Made by a program: the position numbers and the translations under genes | NCBI GenBank assembly: GCA_900557675.1 | Contig: USTO01000005.1 | Location: 1 to 22,016 of the forward strand | DNA length: 22,016 nt | Origin: an uncultured Mollicutes bacterium | GTDB lineage: Bacteria; Bacillota_I; Bacilli_A; RF39; UBA660 | Direction of reading: 5' to 3' | Part shown: one piece after another, positions 13,492 to 19,844 of the stretch | Layout of the letters: every line of letters starts with the position of its first letter | Numbering within the stretch: position 1 is the first letter of the stretch | The notes under the pieces: model-generated | The model's input: the letters and a program-made list of their open reading frames with translations, nothing else | Told to the model about the DNA's origin: nothing | The model's database searches: none

Positions 13492-14688
13492 GTGATAAAA
13501 AGAGAAAAATATTTATCACAAATTAGAGATTTTTATGATAAAGACTTAATAAAAGTAATTACAGGTATTAGACGTTCTGGTAAATCTATATTATTAAAAC
13601 AAATTATGGAAGAATTAAAAGAAAAAGGAATAAAAGATAATCATATTATATATGTAAATTTTGAAGATGTTAAGTATGCAAATATTAATGATTTTATGAA
13701 GTTAAATGATTATATTATTCCAATGATTGTAGACGAGGAAAAGTATTATTTGTTTTTTGATGAAATTCAGGTTGTAAATGGTTGGGAAAAAGTTATTAAT
13801 TCTTTTAAGGCAACACTTAATGTTTCTATATTTGTAACGGGTTCTAATTCTAAATTGTTATCTGGAGAGCTAGCCACACTTTTATCAGGAAGATATGTAA
13901 GTTTTCTTGTAATGCCTTTTACTTTCAGTGAGGTTGTTAAACTTAAAGATTTAAAAGGCAAAGAGGAAATTAGAATGGCTTTCTTGGATTATATTTTATG
14001 GGGTGGTATGCCACAAAGATTTGAATTTGATAATGAAAATTCAATGCGAGCTTATCTTACTGATATTTTTAATTCTATTGTTTTAAAGGATATTGTGTAT
14101 AGATACAATATTAAAAATGTCTCTTTGTTTGAAAGAGTTATGGAATATTTGGTTACAAATCCTTCACAGGTGTTTTCACCTAAAAATATGTTAAAAGAAT
14201 TTGAAAAGGAAAGTATCCCTATATCTACAAAAACTATTTATGATTGTTTGGACTATGCAGAAACATCTATGCTTATGACTAAGGTTTCTGAATATGATAT
14301 AAGGAAAAAAAGAATATTATCTCGTAAAGATAAGTATTATTTGACTGATTTGGGACTTGGACAAATTTTGAATGTTAATAAAAAGGCTCAATATGGTGCT
14401 TATTTGGAAAATATTGTATACAATGAACTTGTTTATAGGGGTTATAGTGTTAGTATTGGCAATAACAATGGTAATGAAGTTGATTTTGTAGCCACAAAAA
14501 ATGGAAACAGAGAATATTATCAGGTATGTTATTACTTAGCAGATGACAAAGTTATTGATAGAGAATTTGGAGCTTTTAAGGGTATTGATGATAATTATCC
14601 TAAGTATGTGATATCTTATGATGATTTTGATTTTTCTCAAAATGGAATTATACATAAGAATATAATTAATTGGTTACTTAACAAATAA
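13492..14688 (+). CDS. AAA ATPase with DUF4143 C-terminal domain
   Basis: 398 residues from a GTG start with GAGGTG seven bases upstream. Walker A GIRRSGKS is at 25-32, Walker B YYLFFDEIQ ends at Asp90-Glu91, and the sensor region is FVTGSNSKLLSGE. A winged-helix-like middle (PSQVFSPKNMLKEFE...STKTIYDCLDY) follows. The C-terminal DUF4143 part has NEVDFVA followed by YYQVCYY, the outline of a restriction-endonuclease-like fold in which the usual (E/Q)xK lysine is Cys, so cleavage is doubtful. These ATPases are common, patchily distributed and often transferred; their function is not established. The coding strand is A-rich with few G runs, unlike the other plus-strand genes, which suggests recent acquisition. 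It is a single-gene unit with its own promoter and terminator. Confidence 0.85.
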   Translation: MIKREKYLSQIRDFYDKDLIKVITGIRRSGKSILLKQIMEELKEKGIKDNHIIYVNFEDVKYANINDFMKLNDYIIPMIVDEEKYYLFFDEIQVVNGWEKVINSFKATLNVSIFVTGSNSKLLSGELATLLSGRYVSFLVMPFTFSEVVKLKDLKGKEEIRMAFLDYILWGGMPQRFEFDNENSMRAYLTDIFNSIVLKDIVYRYNIKNVSLFERVMEYLVTNPSQVFSPKNMLKEFEKESIPISTKTIYDCLDYAETSMLMTKVSEYDIRKKRILSRKDKYYLTDLGLGQILNVNKKAQYGAYLENIVYNELVYRGYSVSIGNNNGNEVDFVATKNGNREYYQVCYYLADDKVIDREFGAFKGIDDNYPKYVISYDDFDFSQNGIIHKNIINWLLNK

Positions 14689-14697
14689 TGATTTTAG

Positions 14698-14731
14698 TTG
14701 TAGCATTATAGATATTGCTATAACTTTTTTT
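14698..14731 (+). terminator. Terminator of the AAA ATPase gene
   Basis: TTGTAGCA (14698-14705) pairs with TGCTATAA (14716-14723), 8 bp with one G-U, followed by CTTTTTTT. It lies ten bases past the stop codon. Confidence 0.8.
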
Positions 14732-14741
14732 ATATATATAG

Positions 14742-14768
14742 AAAAAAACAAGTTCAGAGATGAACTTG
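14742..14768 (-). terminator. Terminator of tRNA-Asn
   Basis: CAAGTTCA (14749-14756) and TGAACTTG (14761-14768) form a perfect 8-bp stem with a GAGA (TCTC on the minus strand) loop. Seven T residues follow on the minus strand. It may also end read-through from the t6A operon. Confidence 0.9.
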
Positions 14769-14780
14769 ATATAATCATAA

Positions 14781-14856
14781 TGGCGCCTGATGTAGGACTC
14801 GAACCTACGACCTATCGGTTAACAGCCGAGTGCTCTACCGACTGAGCTAATCAGGC
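14781..14856 (-). tRNA. tRNA-Asn (anticodon GTT)
   Basis: 76 bases including an encoded CCA (14783-14781). The acceptor arm GCCTGAT pairs with ATCAGGC, and the discriminator is G. The D arm is GCTC...GAGC. The anticodon loop CTGTTAA places GTT at 14823-14821. The T arm has GGTTCGAGTCC. The anticodon stem has one mismatch at its outer base pair (C27 with T43), as in some other tRNA-Asn. U36 followed by A37 (14820) makes it a t6A substrate. It has its own strong promoter and terminator and lies downstream of the t6A enzyme operon on the same strand. Confidence 0.97.
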
Positions 14857-14877
14857 ATCAATTGCGATTGCTATTTA

Positions 14878-14906
14878 ATTATATAACAAATTTTAAACAA
14901 TTGCAA
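14878..14906 (-). promoter_or_regulatory. Promoter of tRNA-Asn
   Basis: TTGCAA (14906-14901), a 17-base spacer, and TATAAT (14883-14878). It lies in the short gap after the hypothetical protein gene. Confidence 0.82.
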
Positions 14907-14914
14907 TACTTTTT

Positions 14915-15487
14915 TTAATTATTTTTAACTTTTTTTCGGGTTTTATGCGTTTTATGGGGTAATTTTCTGATTTTGAAGCCACTTGTTTCTATATTGTACT
15001 CTTCTTCTCTATTGGTTTCATAGGAATGGTCTATTCTTTCACATAATATTTCGAATTCGTGAAGGTTACGTGGTATATCAAAATTGGTACCTATTTCCAT
15101 TGTTATGGGAGATGTTACGTATACTTCTTTTTCTCCGTAGAGGAAGGCTTTATAGGAGAGGTAATAACTGCCTTTTTTTATGGGAGCTCCGGTTAGCATA
15201 CAACTGCGAGGACGGGCGGATTTTTTTTCTTCTACTTGAGGACAGTATATTAGTTCTTTACCTGGTAATAGATAATTGCTTATATTTTCTGTTAGGGCTA
15301 TATCGAGGTTATAGTTTATTTCATCGAGGGATTTTCCGGAGGTTATTATTTCTTCATAATGGGGATAGTTTTTTAGAAGAGTATCTATTATTTCTTTATA
15401 ATGGGTTATTATTTCTTTTTTATATGGGTAGTCTCTTATTACTAGTTCCTGTAGGGCATAAGACCAATAGTTTTCTTTATTTATCAT
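14915..15487 (-). CDS. Uncharacterised protein at the end of the t6A operon
   Basis: 190 residues if translation starts at ATG 15487, whose first 11 bases overlap the end of tsaD. An ATG 30 bases upstream is possible; neither has a clear ribosome site, so coupling to tsaD is likely. I do not recognise the family. The N-terminal half looks helical and rich in Tyr, Glu and Ile (SYALQELVIRDYPYKKEI). A middle segment has CPQVEEKKSARPRSCMLTG, two cysteines followed by GAPIKKGSYYLSYKAF, which resembles half of a small zinc or nucleic-acid binding module. The C-terminus is strongly basic (RKLPHKTHKTRKKVKNN), suggesting nucleic acid or membrane contact. No signal peptide or membrane segment is seen. 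Confidence 0.72.
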   Translation of the reverse strand: MINKENYWSYALQELVIRDYPYKKEIITHYKEIIDTLLKNYPHYEEIITSGKSLDEINYNLDIALTENISNYLLPGKELIYCPQVEEKKSARPRSCMLTGAPIKKGSYYLSYKAFLYGEKEVYVTSPITMEIGTNFDIPRNLHEFEILCERIDHSYETNREEEYNIETSGFKIRKLPHKTHKTRKKVKNN

Positions 15488-16493
15488 ACTTATATAAACT
15501 GTCAGTTGACACTGCATTCAGGGTGAGGTTGGCAGTTACTCCTTTCTTGTAAGCGTAATAGGCAGCTGATGCTATCATTGTAGCGTTGTCTGTGCAATAT
15601 GCAAGGCGGGGTTTAGAGAAGTTTATACCTCGCTTTTCGCACTCTTTGGCAAGGGTATCACGTAAATGGCTATTGGCTGATACTCCTCCAGCGATAACGA
15701 GATTTTTTACTTGGTATTCTTCGAGGGCGTGCATTGTTTTTTTGACAACAACGGAGACGACTCTTTCTTGGAAGGATGTACACATATCTTCTACTCTTAT
15801 GGTATGGCCGCGTTGTTTTTCGTTATGTACGGTATTTAGGACGGCACTTTTGATACCGCTAAATGAGAAGTTATAGGTATTATCGTTAAGGGGATATGGG
15901 AGATTGTAGGTATCTTTTCCTTCATAGTATTTTTTATCGATAATGGGTCCTCCTGGGTAACTGAGACCGAGGATACGAGCTACTTTATCATAGGCTTCGC
16001 CGATAGCGTCATCTAGGGTTCCTCCTATTTTTTTGAAGGTATAGTCTTCTTTCATATATATTAATTCGGTATGTCCACCACTTACTACGAGGGCGATTAG
16101 GGGGAATTTTAGTCTTGATTCGAGATTGTTTGCATAGATATGGCCGGCTATGTGATGGACAGGGATGAGGGGTTTTCCGGTGACAAGGGAAATGGTTTTG
16201 GCACATTCTACCCCGATTAGGAGGGATCCGATTAATCCGGGGCCGTAAGTTACGCCGATTATATCGATATCGTCCATAGTTAGGGTGGTTTTTGAGAATA
16301 GTTCTTCTAATACTATGGTTATGTTTTCGACGTGCATTCTACTGGCTATTTCGGGAACAACGCCATTAAATTCTTTATGGGTATCGATTTGGGTTAGGAC
16401 TACGGTGGCTATTTCTTCTGTTCCGTTTTTGACAATACTCATACTGGTTTCATCACAAGAGGATTCTATGCCGAGGGCGTATATTTCTTTCAC
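15477..16493 (-). CDS. tsaD: tRNA t6A37 threonylcarbamoyltransferase TsaD
   Basis: 338 residues. It transfers the threonylcarbamoyl group to A37 of tRNAs reading ANN codons, together with TsaB and TsaE. Conserved motifs are IESSCDETSMSIV (9-21), GPGLIGSLLIG (84-94), the metal-binding histidines His114 and His118 in VHHIAGHIYAN, VVSGGHTEL, DDAIGEAYDKVARILGL, FSFSGIKSAV, AGGVSANSHLR and YCTDNATMIA, whose Asp is the third metal ligand. The start is GTG directly after the rimI stop (TAAGTG), with only a weak upstream ribosome site; the position matches other TsaD N-termini. It overlaps the unrecognised gene by 11 bases. Confidence 0.96.
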   Translation of the reverse strand: MKEIYALGIESSCDETSMSIVKNGTEEIATVVLTQIDTHKEFNGVVPEIASRMHVENITIVLEELFSKTTLTMDDIDIIGVTYGPGLIGSLLIGVECAKTISLVTGKPLIPVHHIAGHIYANNLESRLKFPLIALVVSGGHTELIYMKEDYTFKKIGGTLDDAIGEAYDKVARILGLSYPGGPIIDKKYYEGKDTYNLPYPLNDNTYNFSFSGIKSAVLNTVHNEKQRGHTIRVEDMCTSFQERVVSVVVKKTMHALEEYQVKNLVIAGGVSANSHLRDTLAKECEKRGINFSKPRLAYCTDNATMIASAAYYAYKKGVTANLTLNAVSTDSLYKYDK

Positions 16494-16847
16494 TTACATC
16501 ACTTCTTTCTTCATTAGGATTCCGTCTTCGTCTCCGTAGTAGTATTTTCTTAGGGCTATTTCATTGAAGCCGAATTTTTTATAGAGATTACGGGCTGGGG
16601 TATTAGAGATGCGGACTTCGAGGGTTATGTTTTGGGCTCTTTTTTGGATAGCGACACTTACGAGGTAGGCCATTAATTTGGTGCCGATGCCTTTATTGCG
16701 GTGGGTTTCTTCGACAATTATATTGTCTATTTCTATTCTATCGTAGATATGGGAATAGTCGAGAGTGCCAAGAAGGGTTCCTTGTTCATAGTATTCTAGT
16801 TTATATCCGAAGGGGTTGTGGGTATTATTTTCTTTCTCTATTATCAT
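16494..16847 (-). CDS. rimI: Ribosomal protein alanine acetyltransferase RimI-like GNAT enzyme
   Basis: 117 residues, slightly short for RimI (about 145-150). The acetyl-CoA loop is RNKGIGTKLMAYL, preceded by IDNIIVEETH. The RimI-typical EVRISNTPARNLYKKFGF follows, with the conserved Asn and Tyr. RimI acetylates the N-terminus of ribosomal protein bS18 in other bacteria and is often fused or linked to tsaB and tsaD, as here. The ATG lies 23 bases inside tsaB with GGAGG six bases upstream, so the start is secure. Substrate identity is from the family and context only. Confidence 0.88.
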   Translation of the reverse strand: MIIEKENNTHNPFGYKLEYYEQGTLLGTLDYSHIYDRIEIDNIIVEETHRNKGIGTKLMAYLVSVAIQKRAQNITLEVRISNTPARNLYKKFGFNEIALRKYYYGDEDGILMKKEVM

Positions 16848-17463
16848 TTTTTTCCTCCACTGCTTGGGGTTCTTTTAGGTAATTTACCTTTAGTTTATGG
16901 GGATGGATGCTGGGTTTATTTTCGTAGTAAGTGACTATATTAGTGATATTTTGGGTATATTTGGGAATTGTTATTTTATCTATAGTAAGGGGTTCACTAG
17001 ACACTATCGTGGGTTTATACTTTGTTATTAGGGATAGGACTTCTTCTTTTGATGCGTACTTTTCGGGGAGTATTTCGTTATGGTTTTCATCGTATAGGCC
17101 TAGATAGTAATGGCCGTGATGGAAGTCGATTAGGCTCATTATGGTTTTTCCTGTTGTTGTTAGGCTTAGGGCTTTTAGAGTACTTATGGGAACTACTTTG
17201 ATATTTCTTAGATAGGCGAATGTTTTGGCGATGGTTACACCGATACGGATACCGGTAAAGGATCCGGGGCCGTTTACAACATAGATTTTTTGGATTTCTT
17301 CGGGAGTGGTATTGGTGTCTTTGAGGACTTTATTGATATAGCTTACGGTATATATGGAGTGTTTATTGGGGATATTTTCATTGATTGTTCTTAGTTCTTG
17401 GGTACCGTCTAATAGTGAGATAGATACATCAGCGGATGATGTATCTATATATAGGGCTTTCAT
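16825..17463 (-). CDS. tsaB: t6A biosynthesis protein TsaB
   Basis: 212 residues. This is an inactive paralogue of TsaD that forms the TsaB-TsaD core of the t6A complex. The N-terminal ASKHA strand-loop MKALYIDTSSADVSISLLD and the signature NGPGSFTGIRIGVTIAKTFAYL (about 64-85) are clear, as is IDFHHGHYYLGLY. The C-terminus is short and charged. The ATG overlaps the tsaE stop by one base (TAATG), with GAGGAC upstream. The order tsaE-tsaB-rimI-tsaD is the common Bacillota arrangement. The fourth enzyme of the pathway (TsaC/Sua5) is not in the window. Confidence 0.95.
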   Translation of the reverse strand: MKALYIDTSSADVSISLLDGTQELRTINENIPNKHSIYTVSYINKVLKDTNTTPEEIQKIYVVNGPGSFTGIRIGVTIAKTFAYLRNIKVVPISTLKALSLTTTGKTIMSLIDFHHGHYYLGLYDENHNEILPEKYASKEEVLSLITKYKPTIVSSEPLTIDKITIPKYTQNITNIVTYYENKPSIHPHKLKVNYLKEPQAVEEKNDNRERK

Positions 17464-17912
17464 TAGATTATGTCCTCGCAGACTTGAATATATTTTTCTC
17501 CATAAGGTTTTAGTATTAATAGTCGGGTATTTTCGTTTATTATTTTGATATATATATCTAGTCTTTCTTCTGGTAAGTCTTGTTTTATCATATCAGCCCA
17601 CTCTATTATGCATACTCCGCCTTTATCGAAGTATTCTGTTATTCCTATGTTAGTTGGTCCTTCTTCTAATCTATATACATCCATATGGTATAGGTCTAGT
17701 TCGCCTTGGTATTCTTTTATTATGTTAAAGGTTGGGGAGGTTATTTCGTCTATTCCCATTGCGTGAGCGAAGGCTTTGGTAAAGACGGTTTTCCCACTTC
17801 CTAGTTCGCCGTTTAGGCCTATTACCATATTTTCGAATTTTTCTGATTCTATGTTTTGGGCAACGTGAGCCATTTCGGCTTCGCTATGCACCGTTATTTT
17901 GTATTCTTCCAT
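17463..17912 (-). CDS. tsaE: t6A biosynthesis ATPase TsaE
   Basis: 149 residues. TsaE is a small P-loop ATPase that resets the TsaB-TsaD complex during t6A37 formation. Walker A is GELGSGKTVF (about 35-44). The switch I motif SPTFNIIKEYQ, the LYHMDVYRLE motif and IIEWADMI (the Walker-B-like region) are all typical of the family. It is first in the operon. The ATG has AAGGAAG upstream. A good extended -10 promoter lies in the gap after the DUF402 gene. No terminator is visible for the DUF402 transcript in this gap. Confidence 0.95.
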   Translation of the reverse strand: MEEYKITVHSEAEMAHVAQNIESEKFENMVIGLNGELGSGKTVFTKAFAHAMGIDEITSPTFNIIKEYQGELDLYHMDVYRLEEGPTNIGITEYFDKGGVCIIEWADMIKQDLPEERLDIYIKIINENTRLLILKPYGEKYIQVCEDII

Positions 17913-17946
17913 TTTTTTCTTCCTTCCTTCTTGTATTTTCTTCTTT

Positions 17947-17976
17947 ATTATATCAGATGTTTTACTCTTTTGACAA
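17947..17976 (-). promoter_or_regulatory. Promoter of the t6A operon
   Basis: TTGTCA (17976-17971), an 18-base spacer, and TATAAT (17952-17947) preceded by TGA, an extended -10. Confidence 0.75.
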
Positions 17977-17988
17977 GTGTTTTGGTTG

Positions 17989-18519
17989 TTATTTTGTTAA
18001 TTCCATATATTTTATATAGTAGTCTTCGACGGCTTTTTTGTCAAAGGGCATTTCTTTGGTACGGACCATTTCGATTAGGTTTCCTAGTTCGTATTTTAGT
18101 ATGAAATCTAGTCTACTTGAGTAGTGCATTTGTTTTTTGTGATATTTGTACTCCATTCTATCGAGGATTTTAAAGCTTCCATTGGGGAATACTCTTAAGT
18201 CTAGATCGTAGTCTATGTATTTTATGATTCTGTTATCGATTAAGACGGGGGTGGCGATATTGCAATAGAAGTATATGCCGTAGTCTTTTAGTTGTCCTAT
18301 TATGTTATACCATTTGTTTTTGAAGAAGAACATTATGGCTGGTTCTTTGGTTTTCCATATTTTGCCATCTGAGTCTATGACAGTTGTGCGATTGTTTCCG
18401 AAGACGATATAGTCTTCAAAGACGTCTAAGACAACGGCTTCGTCCCATCTTCGATGAAGGGAACCGTTATGTTTATAGCAGTGTATTTCGAGTTTATCTC
18501 CTACTTTTATATTTTCCAT
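17989..18519 (-). CDS. DUF402 / Ntdp-family nucleoside tri- and diphosphatase
   Basis: 176 residues from ATG 18519, with AGGTGA five or six bases upstream; a GTG nine bases earlier is less likely. The N-terminal motif YKHNGSLHRRWDEA is typical of the Bacillus YgaC and Staphylococcus Ntdp family. FFFKNKWYNII and the acidic stretch YCNIATPVLIDNRIIKYIDYDLDLRVFP carry the metal-binding aspartates of the FomD-like beta-barrel. Characterised members hydrolyse nucleoside tri- and diphosphates with divalent metal in the cytoplasm; this activity is inferred by family. It is a single gene with its own promoter, divergent from the sortase gene. Confidence 0.88.
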   Translation of the reverse strand: MENIKVGDKLEIHCYKHNGSLHRRWDEAVVLDVFEDYIVFGNNRTTVIDSDGKIWKTKEPAIMFFFKNKWYNIIGQLKDYGIYFYCNIATPVLIDNRIIKYIDYDLDLRVFPNGSFKILDRMEYKYHKKQMHYSSRLDFILKYELGNLIEMVRTKEMPFDKKAVEDYYIKYMELTK

Positions 18520-18550
18520 ATTTCTCACCTAAAATTCTAAATCTATGTGT

Positions 18551-18579
18551 ATTATACAACAATTTGTTTGTTTAGACAA
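18551..18579 (-). promoter_or_regulatory. Promoter of the DUF402 gene
   Basis: TTGTCT (18579-18574), a 17-base spacer, and TATAAT (18556-18551). No TG extension. Confidence 0.75.
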
Positions 18580-18660
18580 GAGACTTGGTACAATTTTTGG
18601 TTATTTTTTGTGGCCCCCGATAGGGCAAGTGTAAAAAATGTGTCCAAGTGGGGGAATGTG

Positions 18661-18669
18661 TGATATAAT
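18661..18669 (+). promoter_or_regulatory. Extended -10 promoter of the sortase gene
   Basis: TGATATAAT, with TGTCCA at the -35 position (18641-18646). It is followed closely by the AGGAGG ribosome site (18681-18686). Confidence 0.65.
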
Positions 18670-18694
18670 TGTTATAGAATAGGAGGGGATCGTG

Positions 18695-19708
18695 ATGTTT
18701 AGGTATTTTGTGCTGGGCGTGCGGGCGGTGCCGATTATTGTTTTGCGGGGGATTAAGTATTTTGTGATTGGGCTGATTAGTTCGCTCACGGTCTTTCCGA
18801 AGTACCTTATTATTGGGATTGGGGCGGTGATGAGGCCAGAGAAGACGAGGGATATTAGGATTCGTAATAAGCCGTTAGTTCCTCTTATGGTGATGAGTTT
18901 GTCGCTTATTATTTATTTTTCGGGAGTGTTTTTGTTTTCGAGATGGGCGGTACAGAAGTTGAAGATGGATTATCTTTATACGGATATTATGGCGAATACG
19001 GAAGTGATTGAGGAAAATGGGGAGAATAGTGGTATGAATGGGGTTAATGCTCCTAATGAGGGAAGTGAGGAGAATGTCGGGGATAATGGGAATGTTTATT
19101 ATCCGAATGATTACTGGGATTATATTAATGTGCCTTTTATTGATGTTGATTTTAATAGTTTAAGGGGGAAGAATAGTGAGACGGTGGCGTGGCTTAAGGT
19201 TAATGGGACTTATGTTAATTATCCGGTTGTTAGGCATAGTGATAATGGGTATTATTTGAATCATGATTTTGGGGGTAGGTATAATCCGAATGGGTGGATT
19301 TATAGTGATTATAGGAGTAACTATGATAGTTATGGATATAATTCTATTATTTATGGGCATAATCTTAATAATAGGACTTTGTTTGGGTCTTTGGTATGGG
19401 TGCTTAATAGTAATTGGTATACTAATTCTAATAATTATATTATTAAGTTATCTACTCCTAGTAATAATACGAACTGGAAGGTTTTTAGTGTTTATAGTAC
19501 ACAGAATGATGCTTATTATCTTAAGACAATGTTTAATAGTAGTGAGGAGTTTGGGGGATTTGTTAATGAACTTAAGAATAGGAGTATTTTTGATTTTGGA
19601 ACGGTAGTTAGTGGGGATGATAGGATTCTTACTTTATCTACTTGTGATGATACGGGGACAAAGAGGGTTGTGGTGCATGCTAAGATGGTTAATATTAGTT
19701 ATAAATAG
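18695..19708 (+). CDS. srtB: Class B sortase
   Basis: 337 residues from ATG 18695, which lies 8 bases after AGGAGG; a GTG three bases earlier is also usable. Sortases are membrane-anchored transpeptidases that attach sorted proteins to the cell wall or polymerise pilins. The catalytic triad is His222 (IIYGHNL), Cys317 (LTLSTCDD) and Arg324 (TKRVVVHAK). The TLSTC form with GTKR is class B. A membrane segment is at about 61-81. Before it is an unusual N-terminal region of about 60 residues, hydrophobic with regular Arg and Lys and probably cytoplasmic or lying in the membrane. Residues about 100-140 are a low-complexity Asn, Glu and Gly linker. No sorting substrate is in the window. The coding strand is strongly G-rich. 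It converges on ltaS. Confidence 0.9.
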   Translation: MFRYFVLGVRAVPIIVLRGIKYFVIGLISSLTVFPKYLIIGIGAVMRPEKTRDIRIRNKPLVPLMVMSLSLIIYFSGVFLFSRWAVQKLKMDYLYTDIMANTEVIEENGENSGMNGVNAPNEGSEENVGDNGNVYYPNDYWDYINVPFIDVDFNSLRGKNSETVAWLKVNGTYVNYPVVRHSDNGYYLNHDFGGRYNPNGWIYSDYRSNYDSYGYNSIIYGHNLNNRTLFGSLVWVLNSNWYTNSNNYIIKLSTPSNNTNWKVFSVYSTQNDAYYLKTMFNSSEEFGGFVNELKNRSIFDFGTVVSGDDRILTLSTCDDTGTKRVVVHAKMVNISYK

Positions 19709-19715
19709 GAAAAAA

Positions 19716-19739
19716 GGTAGAAGTATGGGGGCTTCTACT
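19716..19739. terminator. Hairpin after the sortase gene, terminator mainly for the minus strand
   Basis: GTAGAAG (19717-19723) pairs with CTTCTAC (19732-19738), plus an outer G-T. On the minus strand it is followed by CTTTTTT, so it backs up termination of ltaS. On the plus strand only TTT follows. Confidence 0.65.
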
Positions 19740-19743
19740 TTAC

Positions 19744-19782
19744 AAAAAAAGCAATTTTTATTTTACAAAAAAGGCTTTTTTT
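19744..19782. repeat. 9-bp inverted repeat in the convergent intergenic block
   Basis: AAAAAAAGC (19744-19752) and GCTTTTTTT (19774-19782) enclose 21 bases. A TTTACAAAAAA motif also occurs twice (about 19739 and 19763). It is probably part of the bidirectional termination region. Confidence 0.5.
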
Positions 19783-19813
19783 AGTTTACACTTTGAGCAA
19801 AATATGGAAGAAG

Positions 19814-19843
19814 AAAAAAAGAGTGGAAGTTTGGTATACTTCC
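19814..19843 (-). terminator. Terminator of ltaS
   Basis: GGAAGT (19825-19830) and ACTTCC (19838-19843) form a 6-bp stem with a 7-base loop. On the minus strand ACTC and seven T residues follow. On the plus strand the same stem is followed by CCTACTTTTTT, so it can serve both directions. It abuts the ltaS stop. Confidence 0.75.
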
Positions 19844-19844
19844 C

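Noticed and set aside
13492..14688. Transposon or integron carrying the ATPase
   Set aside because: No transposase, terminal inverted repeats, target duplication or integrase was found around it. Only the composition differs.
14781..14856. tRNA-Asn as an integration site (attB)
   Set aside because: No second copy of the tRNA 3' end and no integrase gene is present in the window.
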